From Planctomicrobium piriforme (GTDB lineage Bacteria; Planctomycetota; Planctomycetia; Pirellulales; UBA1268): DNA of 59,550 nucleotides. The position numbers and the translations under genes are program-made. The first letter of the stretch is position 1. Each line of letters opens with the position of its first letter. This document shows, in pieces, positions 45,301-52,704 of the stretch. Location of the stretch: the NCBI GenBank assembly GCA_945869735.1, contig CAMBPQ010000014.1, positions 1 through 59,550 of the forward strand, written 5' to 3'. The notes under the pieces were generated by a model. It saw only the letters and a list, made by a program, of their open reading frames with translations, ran no database searches and was not told where the DNA came from.

Positions 45301-45667
45301 GTTCGGGCATGCTCGGGATCCGCTCCACCTCGGAGCGGATCTCGCCGAGGGTCTTCTGCACGTCCTTGATGCTGTCCTGCAGCTCAAACACGCAGTAGCC
45401 CATGCCCTCCTGGGCCACGCTCGTAATCTTCTTGATGCCTGCGACGCTCCGGCAGGCTTCCTCTACCTTCTGGCAGATGCCCTCCTCGACCTCATCCGGC
45501 GTGGCCCCCGGATAGGGCACGGTCACCAGCACGATCTCGAGGTCAAACTCAGGAAATACCTCGCGGCGCATCGAGGCGAAGGCGAGGGCTCCCACCAGCA
45601 GGATGGCGATGACGAGCGTGTTCATCGCCGGCATGTTGCGGACGGTCCAGCCGATGATCGATCTCAC
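42350..45667 (-). CDS. RND-family efflux transporter, inner-membrane pump
   Basis: A 1105-aa AcrB/CusA-like pump (HAE group). Helix 1 is at about 12-33, the first periplasmic loop opens EFDLEIVLVTVPYPGATPDEVE. TM4 carries the proton-relay pair in GIVVDDAIVV (about 400). FVSGVMGKFIAVMPFAF and the second-half GVVVNDSICLIDFIN complete the family. GTG start at 45667 overlaps the adaptor stop. The C-terminal tail is acidic and soluble. It pumps organic compounds or metals from the periplasm; specificity cannot be read. No outer-membrane TolC-like channel is encoded nearby. Repression by the TetR protein two genes upstream is likely. Confidence 0.93.
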   Translation of the reverse strand: MRSIIGWTVRNMPAMNTLVIAILLVGALAFASMRREVFPEFDLEIVLVTVPYPGATPDEVEEGICQKVEEACRSVAGIKKITSVAQEGMGYCVFELQDSIKDVQKTLGEIRSEVERIPSMPELAEDPKIEQVSLRTPAIKVGVLAPQNAAGDITSELELRDVAEVVRDDLLALPAVSAANLIGAKDFQIDIEISEETLRKYGLSLQKVAEIVRRENLELPGGTIRSERGEILLRGKNKRYVGAEIAKLPLITLSDGLVLTVGDLGTVRDEFADIASTNQINGRPGMVVSIDRSSGEDLLAMVAAVKKYVAGAELPPGYALTTWADQSIDVKDRLDMLLSNGLQGLVIVFVMLALFLDLKIAFWVAMGIPFSMLGTGALMFSTDQTLNMLSMFAFLMAIGIVVDDAIVVSDNVDRHRRMGKSLTAAAIDGTVEVVPSVISSVLTTVITFLPLCFVSGVMGKFIAVMPFAFITTLLMSLAESMLILPGHLAHEKNLLFTIFGIVLYPLRLLLPAVAWLQKGCDRGLKWVVKHAYAPMLDLALDNRLSVLALALALLMGAFGIVRSGITPFQLFPKIDANRLLAKVVFPDGTPASVTEEATNRLERAAFDAAKKLSPPEAPIVELVHRSVGQVAAQGEIGPNARMSGSHVGAVAVELVEGELRDVTSEQFISEWRQLAGEFTGTESLIFGTENIGPGGKTIEFKLLASTEPEAVRQLEAAIEKCKEWLVQYPGVIDIDDDSRPGKWEYQVKVKPKAETMGVSLADLAGTIRASFYGEEVMRLQRGRHEVKLMVRYPQNERRTLATLDDIRVTGPDGVQRPIGELADVAVERGYSEINRLGQKRSITVTADIDVAKSSLTSSQITGDMEKRLMPTLKAEFPLVRVRWEGQQEQTNESLKSLGVGFVVALFAMFVLLTMEFNSYFQPFLILAAIPFGIAGAVFGHAFMGMPLTLFSMFGLVALAGVVVNDSICLIDFINLRVREGHPLRSALREAGCLRFRPVMLTSITTIGGLMPLLLEKSFQAQFLVPMATSMAFGLMMTTMLVLILVPVMYSFFGTSAREEHIDEFASGYAPHAGGETSMVAPDDAEKEWLPDHLRDDIDKPQSITA

Positions 45668-47073
45668 GAGGCATCCTCCCCGTCGCGACGAGCGGTCTGC
45701 GTCGTGGGCCGTGAGGGGGAAGAACTCGTCTCGCTGATCTCCAGGCCATCCCGCGGGTTCGAGATCTGACTGACAATCACCCGATCGCCGGCCTGAAGCC
45801 CGGAAAGGTTGGAGTCAAAGACCAGCCGGCCAGCAGACGCCTGCACGGCTCGCGGCCGCAACACCGTGAGCCGGCCGTCCCGCATCAACCAGACCTCACC
45901 ATTTGGCCGCTGGGCTTCGTCGGGAATCGAAACAAGCGACTCTGGCGAATCGACATGAACGTGCACCTGCACGAACATTCCCCGCAACAGCGATCGCGGT
46001 GCGCCCGCGGGGGCTTGCGGCATGGTCGCCCCATACCGATCGAGCGCTCGGACACGACCTGGCTCCCGAATGATCACGCGGCAGGGGAGCGTCCGTGTCT
46101 TCTCGTCGAGTCCGCGGCCCTCCTGGCGCGACAACACACCATCCCATTCGTAGGCGGCCTCACCGACCCGAAAAACAACCGACGCGGGCGTGTCGTATGC
46201 GTCGCGACCGTGGCCGGTGGAGGCCGAGCCGTCGCCCCGGCGGCCGCCCCAGATCCTGGCCAGGTCGTCCATCTTGAGACTCGTGCGGACCTCTGCCGCG
46301 CTCGTGTCTTCGATGGTGACGAGTGGAGTGCCCTTCGACACAAACGATCCCTGCTCGCCCTTGTCTTCCACGATCAGGCCGTCGATTGGTGCCTTGATGG
46401 TCGTCCGCGAGAGGTCGAGATTTGCCTTCTCGAGCATCGTCGCCGCGAGTGAACGGGCCTCGAGCAGTCTGTTTCGTCGCTTGCCGAGCACCCGGCGCTG
46501 CCCGTCGAGTGTGGACACGGCATTCGCAGCCGTGAGTTCGTCGCGAAGTGCGCGGTCATGCTCCGACTCCGTCACGATCCTGCCGGCCTTGAGGGCCTCG
46601 AGACGCGCGACCTCGCGGCCGGCCAACTCGATCTGCCGCTTTGCCAGCCCCACCAGTTCAACGTTTTGGGCAGCCTCTTCGTCGAGCTCTTCGATCGCCA
46701 GTTCTGCCTGCTTAAGCTCCCGTTCGAGCCGCTCGACATCGAGTTCGTAGTCGCGCGGATCGATCTCGAAGAGCACCGTGCCCGCTTTGACGAACTGCCC
46801 TTCGTTGCAGGACTCACCCTTATTCTTGACGCGGCCCGCTACTTCGGCCGCGAGCGTGACTTCCCGGAGCGGCACGACGGCGCCATCGGCTTCGATCGTC
46901 AGGCCTTGGGTGACGGCCTCCACCGCCACCGTGCGGACCGGCAGCACGGCCGCCACCGGCGCGGCCTTCCGTTCGGGCGGCGGCTGGCTGCCCATCGACA
47001 GGAAGATGGCGATGCCCGCCCCAAGGATCACCAGCGGCGTCACCCAGCCCACGATCGTACGCACGACACTCAT
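45664..47073 (-). CDS. RND efflux periplasmic adaptor (membrane fusion protein)
   Basis: A 469-aa adaptor. An N-terminal signal anchor (IVGWVTPLVILGAGIAIFLS) has no lipobox. A lipoyl half-motif, GRVKNKGESCNEGQFVKAG, precedes a coiled-coil hairpin of about 110 residues (115-225, LERELKQAELAIEELDEEA), then LSRTTIKAPIDGLIVEDKGEQGSFV and beta-barrel and membrane-proximal domains. It links the pump to an outer-membrane channel. It overlaps the TetR gene (ATGA at 47070) and the pump gene, so all three are translated from one message. Confidence 0.9.
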   Translation of the reverse strand: MSVVRTIVGWVTPLVILGAGIAIFLSMGSQPPPERKAAPVAAVLPVRTVAVEAVTQGLTIEADGAVVPLREVTLAAEVAGRVKNKGESCNEGQFVKAGTVLFEIDPRDYELDVERLERELKQAELAIEELDEEAAQNVELVGLAKRQIELAGREVARLEALKAGRIVTESEHDRALRDELTAANAVSTLDGQRRVLGKRRNRLLEARSLAATMLEKANLDLSRTTIKAPIDGLIVEDKGEQGSFVSKGTPLVTIEDTSAAEVRTSLKMDDLARIWGGRRGDGSASTGHGRDAYDTPASVVFRVGEAAYEWDGVLSRQEGRGLDEKTRTLPCRVIIREPGRVRALDRYGATMPQAPAGAPRSLLRGMFVQVHVHVDSPESLVSIPDEAQRPNGEVWLMRDGRLTVLRPRAVQASAGRLVFDSNLSGLQAGDRVIVSQISNPRDGLEISETSSSPSRPTTQTARRDGEDAS

Positions 47074-47780
47074 GCAATGACATCCTTGGTGACTCGAACC
47101 AATGGCAGCGCGAGCGGCGTGCCCAGCCCCAGCGCGGCAAGCGCGTACCGCGTGATGTGTTGGGCAAGCGGCTTCGGTGTGTGCAGCGACTCGATCTCGT
47201 CACGCGGCACCAGCATGCTGACGACGTCGCCGGCGGCACGATAGACGAAACACTGCCCGACGATGCTCATGCCCACTCGCCGGAGTTCGGCCTGCGAAAG
47301 CATCCCGGCCGTCAGTTCATCGAGGATCGCCACAAGCATCGCGAAGTGGGGGCGAATGTAGTCCTCGACCAGTTCGCGGCAGGCCTCCGTCGGCTGGAGC
47401 ACCTCGCGCATCATCAGCCGCACCTGCCAGGGCGGCTGCCCCGCGCCAAGCATCCGCTCGAGCATGGTGTCGATGAACTGATGGAGCTTTTCCTGCGCCG
47501 GCGTGCCTGTTGCCCACTCGGGCTGCGGCACCTGACGCAGCCGCTCCTCGTGGGCATGCTTCACGCTCTCGATGTAGAGCCGCCGCTTGTCGCCGAAGTA
47601 GTAGTTGACAGCGGCGACGTTCACGCCCGCCGCTGCGCAGATGTCGCGGATGGTGGCGGCTTCGTAGCCGTGCTCGGCGAACTCCTGGCCGGCCGCCGAC
47701 AGAATCCGCACCCGGGGATCACGGGCATCGTCGGCGGGGCCAACGACAGGGGTCGGACTGGAACGGAGATGGGGGGCCAT
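47070..47780 (-). CDS. TetR/AcrR-family repressor (CecR-like C-terminal domain)
   Basis: A 236-aa regulator, first gene of the efflux operon. The DNA-binding domain (about 22-70) reads ILSAAGQEFAEHGYEAATIR then VNVAAVNYYFGDKRRLY, the typical TetR helix-turn-helix. The C-terminal ligand domain resembles the CecR/DUF1956 group (MREVLQPTEACRELVEDYIRPHF). A palindrome AAACGACTGTTT lies 24-35 bases upstream of the start, over the likely transcription start, so it probably represses its own operon until an inducer binds. Inducer unknown. Confidence 0.9.
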   Translation of the reverse strand: MAPHLRSSPTPVVGPADDARDPRVRILSAAGQEFAEHGYEAATIRDICAAAGVNVAAVNYYFGDKRRLYIESVKHAHEERLRQVPQPEWATGTPAQEKLHQFIDTMLERMLGAGQPPWQVRLMMREVLQPTEACRELVEDYIRPHFAMLVAILDELTAGMLSQAELRRVGMSIVGQCFVYRAAGDVVSMLVPRDEIESLHTPKPLAQHITRYALAALGLGTPLALPLVRVTKDVIA

Positions 47781-47803
47781 GGCGGATCGTTTTCGCGATG
47801 TTC

Positions 47804-47849
47804 AAACGACTGTTTTAATCGATTGTATGAGAAGAAACCGCAAGAGCAA
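47804..47849 (-). promoter_or_regulatory. Promoter and operator of the tetR-efflux operon
   Basis: On the minus strand TTGCTC (47849-47844), a 16-base spacer and TACAAT (47827-47822) form a plausible promoter. Just downstream, AAACGACTGTTT (47804-47815) is a palindrome with perfect AAAC/GTTT arms around four bases. It spans the expected transcription start, where a TetR dimer would block RNA polymerase. No second copy of the palindrome is visible. Confidence 0.5.
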
Positions 47850-47940
47850 ACGCCGACGAACGGATTTTTCTCAGCCGGTCCCGGCATGGCGTTGCCGGGG
47901 GCACGGTGCCGCTGATCGGGTTTCGATCACGGCCCGACGC

Positions 47941-48012
47941 GACAATCCGCAGGACCGCGCAGCGGCGACTTTTGCGCCGCTCAGCCGGTGCTACCCACAG
48001 TCGGATGCGCTC
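47941..48012 (+). repeat. Element A, right half, 35 bases before a gene start
   Basis: GACAATCCGCAGGACCGCGC through to CAGTCGGATGCGCTC matches the right 70 bases of element A with its terminal inverted repeat. The left part is missing. It lies in the divergent spacer between the repressor and phosphatase genes, the one place in the window where the element sits at a 5' end. It may replace or contain the promoter of the downstream gene. Confidence 0.7.
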
Positions 48013-48046
48013 TCCTAACAAGCCCCTCAAATCATCACGGCACGTC

Positions 48047-49009
48047 ATGCGCACGCTTTTCTATTCACGCTCGTCACTCATCTCCCGGCTCGCCCTCGCG
48101 GCACTGCTTCCGATCGCCATCCGTGCCGCCCACGCAGCGCCGGCACAGGATCCTCTGCCTTCGTGGAACGACGGTACCGTCAAGCAGGCCATCGTGGATT
48201 TCGCCCGCCGTGTGACGGACGACGGCTCACCCGACCACGTTCCCACCGCCGAGCGGATTGCCGTCTTCGACAATGACGGGACGCTGTGGCCGGAATACCC
48301 CCTGCCCTTTCAAGCTGCCTTCACGGTGGATCGTCTTCGGCAGCGTGCGGCCGTGGAAGACTGGCTGGCGACGGCGAAGCACCCGCGTTTCGACCGTCCC
48401 TACGACCAGCTCACCTACCGCCCCATGCAGGAGGTGCTTGTCTTCCTGCGGGCCCACGGATTCAAGACTTGGATTGTGTCGGGCGGCGGGGCCGATTTCA
48501 TGCGTGTCTGGTCGGAACGGGTCTACGGCATCCCACCGGAGCAGATTGTCGGCTCGACCGCGCGGACACGGTTCGAGATGCGGGCAGATGGTCCCATGCT
48601 CGTCAAGACTTTGGAGCACCTGTTCGTGGACGACAAGGCCGGCAAGCCCGTCGGTATCCACCAGTTCATCGGCCGCCGGCCGATCGCCTGCTTCGGCAAC
48701 AGTGACGGCGACCTGGCGATGCTGCACTACACGACGGTCGGCAATCCGCGGCCGACGCTCGGCGTGATCATCCACCATACCGATGCTGACCGTGAATACG
48801 CCTACGACGCGAAGCCAACGGGCACTGGCCGGCTCGTCGAGGCGCTCGCGGAGGCACCGCAACGCGGATGGACCATCGTGAACATGAAAACGGATTGGGC
48901 TCACGTCTTTGCCGATGCTCCTCAGGGAGATGCCCCTGAGCACACGACTCAGATGCGAAACAGGGAACAGCCCTCGACCGGACTTCCTAAGGCGTCGGAC
49001 GGACGATGA
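48047..49009 (+). CDS. Exported HAD-superfamily phosphatase
   Basis: A 320-aa product from the ATG at 48047. A signal peptide (LALAALLPIAIRAAHA, cleaved after AHA) is followed by motif I, AVFDNDGTLWPE (nucleophile Asp near 73), motif II in WIVSGGGADF and motif IV GNSDGDLAM. That makes it a phosphoserine-phosphatase-like hydrolase with a helical cap. The residues QVVFDRPYDQLTYRPM-like stretch between motifs I and II forms the cap. Substrate unknown; periplasmic acid phosphatases of this type are common. The upstream spacer holds a half repeat; ribosome site weak. Confidence 0.85.
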   Translation: MRTLFYSRSSLISRLALAALLPIAIRAAHAAPAQDPLPSWNDGTVKQAIVDFARRVTDDGSPDHVPTAERIAVFDNDGTLWPEYPLPFQAAFTVDRLRQRAAVEDWLATAKHPRFDRPYDQLTYRPMQEVLVFLRAHGFKTWIVSGGGADFMRVWSERVYGIPPEQIVGSTARTRFEMRADGPMLVKTLEHLFVDDKAGKPVGIHQFIGRRPIACFGNSDGDLAMLHYTTVGNPRPTLGVIIHHTDADREYAYDAKPTGTGRLVEALAEAPQRGWTIVNMKTDWAHVFADAPQGDAPEHTTQMRNREQPSTGLPKASDGR

Positions 49010-49038
49010 GCACCGCACGACTGCTCACGAGGCCGCTC

Positions 49039-49200
49039 GAGCGTATCCGGCTTACGTGGATCGCCGGCTCTGGGGCGGCAAAAGTCGCCGCTGCGCGGTC
49101 CTGCGGATTGGCGCTGTGGGCCGCGGCGGCCCGACGCTCCTCAGAGAGTTCGCCGACCCCATCACCTCCGTTTCCTAGGTTGCCACGTCGTCGCTCCAGC
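49039..49200 (-). repeat. Element A, inverted, one good terminus
   Basis: Begins GAGCGTATCCGGCTTACGTGG, an inverted-repeat end, followed by the element interior on the minus strand (GGCGGCAAAAGTCGCCGCTG; CGGTCCTGCGGATTG). A segment that in other copies reads GCCGGGGCGAGGAT is replaced by CGCTGTGGGCCGCGGCGG, a variant shared with the copy at 247-339. The far terminus is decayed near 49200. It lies in the convergent gap after the phosphatase gene. Confidence 0.75.
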
Positions 49201-49240
49201 TCTCTCGAACCGTGACGCAGAGGGAGTTGGGGGGCGGACG

Positions 49241-49277
49241 GATTCCCCGCGCTAGCGCTTGGGGCTTCTTGTCGGCA
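49241..49277 (+). repeat. Single core C module
   Basis: GATTCCCCGCGCTAGCGCTT then GGGGCTTCTTGTCGG, a slightly diverged core C without neighbouring D or F. It is directly joined to the IS91-type transposase remnant, suggesting the module entered or was left at that break. Confidence 0.7.
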
Positions 49278-49286
49278 AGCATCGCG

Positions 49287-49430
49287 GTTGAGAAGTGTGA
49301 TGCGAACACTCGCGTCCATCGAAAAACCGTCCGGGCTCGGCTGGAAGAAGCCGTCGGTGACGCAGGCGTGCAGATGGGCGTGGCGGTTGAGGCCAGAGCC
49401 GAAGCGGTGCAGGAAGGATAAGGCACCCTC
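49287..49430 (-). pseudogene. IS91-family (IS801/IS1294-type) transposase remnant
   Basis: About 48 codons on the minus strand read ALSFLHRFGSGLNRHAHLHA then CVTDGFF. The RFGSxLNxHxHxHxxVxDGVF pattern is diagnostic for Y2 rolling-circle transposases of the IS91 group, where the two histidines lie in the metal-binding HUH motif. Sequence on both sides is unrelated: a core C repeat follows its C-terminal side, and a short frame without similarity precedes it. This is a relic. The rest of 49431-49554 shows nothing else. Confidence 0.65.
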
Positions 49431-49554
49431 GTCGTTGGCGAGAGCGCCTCCGCTTGGGCACGAATGGCATCCGTACCAAATCGAGGCTAGCTGCCGTGCC
49501 GCGGTTGAGCGAATCGTCCCACTCGTTCGGGTCTGCCGGAGGTGTGTCGTGGCG

Positions 49555-50820
49555 TCACGCACCGATGATGGCCTTCGCGCAGCGGCGGCCGCTGGCGAGG
49601 GCCGCGTTGATCGAGGCCGTGCCGCAATGATCGCCGCAGATCCAGAGGCCATTGGCTAGCTGCGGGCCGAACACTCGGGCTAGTCGCGCCGCCGGTGATT
49701 CGTCGGGAAGTGCCCGGGCGACCTCGACCGTGGCAAGGTGGTGCCAGGCCTCGACCGTCTTGCCACACCACGCGGCAGCCTGCCGCCTCACTGCAGTGAC
49801 CGGATCACCCCCCTTCCAGTCACCGCGGACCGACACGGTGATGAGCGACCGGCCCGGTGGTGCGTAGCCCGTCGCGATATCGGAGGGCACCGTGAGGTTG
49901 TCGATCGGGCCATCGGGCTCGGCGCTCACGACCAGCGTGCGGGAGGTAAACGGGGAGCGGTCGGCCGCGAACGCAATGAGCCGGGTGCTCTTCCATACTC
50001 GCTCCGCGAGGCCACCGCGGAGGGCCTCAGGGAGCAGCGCGGCAGCCGATGCTCCGTCGACCGCCACCACGACGTCCCTGGCCGAGAGGACGGTGCCGTC
50101 GGCGAGCGTCACGTGCCCCGGAGCACAGGATCGCACTGCTATGCCGAGCCGCACGCTCGCCGCCGGCAGCCTCGCGGCAAGTTGTCGCGGGATCGCGTCC
50201 ATCCCGCCTGCCGGCAGGCAGGCCCGCCCGAGTGAGAACATCGCGAAGTCGAAGAGAAACACCGCCGCCGATGTGTCGAGCAACCGCTCGAGAAACACGC
50301 CGCCAAAGAAGGGCACGAAAAATCCACGGATGAAGCGCTCAGAAAAACCGCGACTCTCGAGTTCATCGCGGGTCGTCCGCTCACCCGCGGTCGTGGCGTC
50401 GGGATCCACGCCGGATCGCACCATTTGGATCGCATCGCTTCGCAGCCGCGCTGTGCGCACGCCGTCGGCGATGCCCACGCTGCCATCGAGTATCGAGCCG
50501 AGCGCCGCCAGCGGCCGCCGCCATGGATCATTCACTCGCCGGAGCCTCACCCCGTCGGCAATGATCGCCCCCGACTCGAAGGTGCCCAGATGCAACGCCG
50601 CCAGATCGAGCACCCGCCGACCCTCCGGATAGGCGTCGTTGTAGACCTGGAATCCGCGATCGATCCGAAAGCCGTCGATCGTGTCGGTGGCGATGCGGCC
50701 CCCCGCGCGATCGGCCGCCTCGAGCACCACCACTCGGCGGCCCGCACGCACGAGTTCTCCGGCACATGCCAGCCCGGCGAGCCCAGCCCCGACGACGATA
50801 CAGTCGACGGGGTGCGTCAT
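49555..50820 (-). CDS. FAD-dependent amine-oxidase/phytoene-desaturase-like oxidoreductase
   Basis: A 421-aa flavoprotein. The dinucleotide motif VVGAGLAGLACAGEL is at 9-23, followed by VLEAADRAGGRIATD, the FAD-ribose and GG motif. RGFFVPFFGGVFLE and the C-terminal GLWICGDHCGTASINAALASGR, which closes the FAD site, are typical of protoporphyrinogen-oxidase/desaturase-like oxidoreductases. The substrate is unknown. ATG at 50820 overlaps the previous gene's stop (ATGA). It is the last gene of a leftward operon with a renalase-like flavoprotein, bshB1 and the CbiET fusion. Confidence 0.85.
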   Translation of the reverse strand: MTHPVDCIVVGAGLAGLACAGELVRAGRRVVVLEAADRAGGRIATDTIDGFRIDRGFQVYNDAYPEGRRVLDLAALHLGTFESGAIIADGVRLRRVNDPWRRPLAALGSILDGSVGIADGVRTARLRSDAIQMVRSGVDPDATTAGERTTRDELESRGFSERFIRGFFVPFFGGVFLERLLDTSAAVFLFDFAMFSLGRACLPAGGMDAIPRQLAARLPAASVRLGIAVRSCAPGHVTLADGTVLSARDVVVAVDGASAAALLPEALRGGLAERVWKSTRLIAFAADRSPFTSRTLVVSAEPDGPIDNLTVPSDIATGYAPPGRSLITVSVRGDWKGGDPVTAVRRQAAAWCGKTVEAWHHLATVEVARALPDESPAARLARVFGPQLANGLWICGDHCGTASINAALASGRRCAKAIIGA

Positions 50821-51938
50821 CGTGCCGCCGTCCCCGCGATTCGCGCGGCGAGCCACCGCCCCGCTGCCAGTCCGCTTGTCGCCGCTCCTTCGACTCGCGG
50901 CCCGGCGAAAGCGTCGCCGCAGCAGACGATCGGCGGGGCCGTTGTCACGGCGATCAACGTTTCGGGCAGGATCGTGGTTGGCGTTGCAAACTTCCAGCGG
51001 TGGACCGATCGTTCCACCACGACGGTCGCCGGATCTCCGTCGATCCACGGCCGCACCGCATCAACGAGCACCTTGGCCACCTCGTCGAGGGGCATGTCGA
51101 AGTGCGTGCGACTGAACGCGCCGGTGGCGTGAACGGTCAGGGCCGGCACTGCTGAGATGCCCTTCCGCTGATTATCGGCCAACCAGGCGATCGGGCCGGT
51201 CGCATCATTCTCGAACTGGATGGCCCCGGGATCCGGCAGCAGGCTCGGTCGGTCGAGCACGAGCATGACCGTGAAGCAGGGATCGTAGGCAACGGTACGG
51301 AGTGCCCGTACGGCGGCCTCGTCGGCCCTCTCCAGTAGGCCGCCGGCCGAAAGCAGGTCGAGGGATTGAGGCACTGGTGACGTGAGCACGACGCCCGCAG
51401 CCTCGACGAACTCCGCGACGCCGCCCTCGTGGTCGATCGCGATCCCCAGGCCACCGTTCATCTCGACGATCGACGCCACCTTGGCGCTCGAACGGATTTC
51501 CACCGCATCGCGGCGGTCGGCGAGCCGCGCCGCGAGCCACTTCGGCAGGTCGGTCATTCCGCGGACACCACGATACCGCGGGTGGCCGTCGCCCACGGGC
51601 CCGTCGGCCCCGATACTGCCGTCGCGAGAGAAGCCACGGCACCACTCGGCCACCGTGCCGGTCCGCTCCGCATCGCCCACGACCGCACCGAACTCTTCAG
51701 TCCGTACCGTGAAGAACTGCGCCCCGTGGTCGCAGACGGCACCGCCCAGCCGCCGCGTCGCCATCCGACCACCGATCCCTCGGGATTTTTCGAGCACGAT
51801 CACGCGGCATCCCGCAGCCGCCAGTTCGGTCGCAGCCAGCAAGCCGGCGACTCCGGCCCCGACGACGAGGGCGTCAAATGAGTCGTAGCGCTCTTTCTGG
51901 CTCACGGCCTGCTGTTCCATGTTGAAGTCAGCGCTCAC
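50817..51938 (-). CDS. Renalase-like NAD(P)/FAD-dependent oxidoreductase
   Basis: A 373-aa flavoprotein starting at GTG 51938 (ATG at 51920 is an alternative). ALVVGAGVAGLLAATEL is followed by VLEKSRGIGGRMATRR and CDHGAQFFTVR, the hallmark of bacterial renalase-like proteins, some of which oxidise wrong isomers of dihydro-NAD(P). The C-terminal CCGDAFAGPRVEGAATSGLA closes the FAD site. It lies 15 bases after bshB1 and overlaps the next flavoprotein by four bases. That fits an operon of redox housekeeping, but the substrate is inference. Confidence 0.85.
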   Translation of the reverse strand: MSADFNMEQQAVSQKERYDSFDALVVGAGVAGLLAATELAAAGCRVIVLEKSRGIGGRMATRRLGGAVCDHGAQFFTVRTEEFGAVVGDAERTGTVAEWCRGFSRDGSIGADGPVGDGHPRYRGVRGMTDLPKWLAARLADRRDAVEIRSSAKVASIVEMNGGLGIAIDHEGGVAEFVEAAGVVLTSPVPQSLDLLSAGGLLERADEAAVRALRTVAYDPCFTVMLVLDRPSLLPDPGAIQFENDATGPIAWLADNQRKGISAVPALTVHATGAFSRTHFDMPLDEVAKVLVDAVRPWIDGDPATVVVERSVHRWKFATPTTILPETLIAVTTAPPIVCCGDAFAGPRVEGAATSGLAAGRWLAARIAGTAAR

Positions 51939-51953
51939 GGTTTCCGTCAGCGG

Positions 51954-52703
51954 TCACGTCGGCAATCCGGCAGCCGGCAGGAGCATTCGCACAGGCTCGG
52001 TCGTCAGCGGCAAGCGGCTCGATGCCAGCAACTCAGCAGCCGCACAGCCCGACATGATGCCTACCGTCTCGGCCATCGATCTGACCCGCGAAAAGACGTG
52101 CGCCTTCTCGGCGGGAAACTGCGAACGGTAGCAGGCGATGGCCTCGATCTTCGCGTCGACGTGCGCCGCGATGTCGACCGCCAGAGGCCAGTGGCCGTGC
52201 GGCACCTGCGGCACGCCGGCGAACAGAAAATAGGTGAGAAACTGCGGCACCGTGTGCACTGGCAGACCCGCGAACGTGTTGTCCCACTTCGTGAGCCGTG
52301 AATAGAAAACGGCTGCTTCCGTGATCGCCATGGCCTGCGCGTGGTCGGGCGACGCCAGCGGTGTCTTGTCGCCGAGCCCGATCACGATCCGGGGTCGCCA
52401 GCGACGAAACACCTTGGCGAGCGCGACCCGCACCTCAAACTCGTCGAACAGCCGCCGATTGGTGAAGGGCAGCGTCTCGCGATGCACCACGCCGAGCACC
52501 GCCGCGGCGGCCGCCGCCTCGCGGAGCCGCTCCTCGGGGCCGCTCGATCGCGGAGTCGGTTCGCCATCGGTGAGATCAACGATACCCACCCGATGCCCCT
52601 GCGCTGCCAGGAGCGCGAGCGTGCCACCGCAGCCGATCTCGACATCGTCGGGATGGGCACCGACCGCGATCACATCCAGCGGTTGCGGCAGATCGGCCAT
52701 CAT
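51954..52703 (-). CDS. bshB1: LmbE/PIG-L family deacetylase, BshB1-type
   Basis: A 249-aa zinc-dependent deacetylase. AVGAHPDDVEIGCGGTLALL (about 13-32) contains the metal ligands His, Asp and Asp, with a further His in SPDHAQA (near 117). The pattern TLPFTNRRLFDEFEVRVAL and the HVDAKIEAIACYRSQF tail match BshB1, which deacetylates GlcNAc-malate in bacillithiol synthesis. BshA and BshC are not in the window, so the thiol made by this organism, or a different GlcNAc substrate, is unproven. Starts at 52703 (or 52700), one base after the CbiET stop; 15 bases before the renalase-like gene. Confidence 0.85.
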   Translation of the reverse strand: MMADLPQPLDVIAVGAHPDDVEIGCGGTLALLAAQGHRVGIVDLTDGEPTPRSSGPEERLREAAAAAAVLGVVHRETLPFTNRRLFDEFEVRVALAKVFRRWRPRIVIGLGDKTPLASPDHAQAMAITEAAVFYSRLTKWDNTFAGLPVHTVPQFLTYFLFAGVPQVPHGHWPLAVDIAAHVDAKIEAIACYRSQFPAEKAHVFSRVRSMAETVGIMSGCAAAELLASSRLPLTTEPVRMLLPAAGLPT

Positions 52704-52704
52704 G

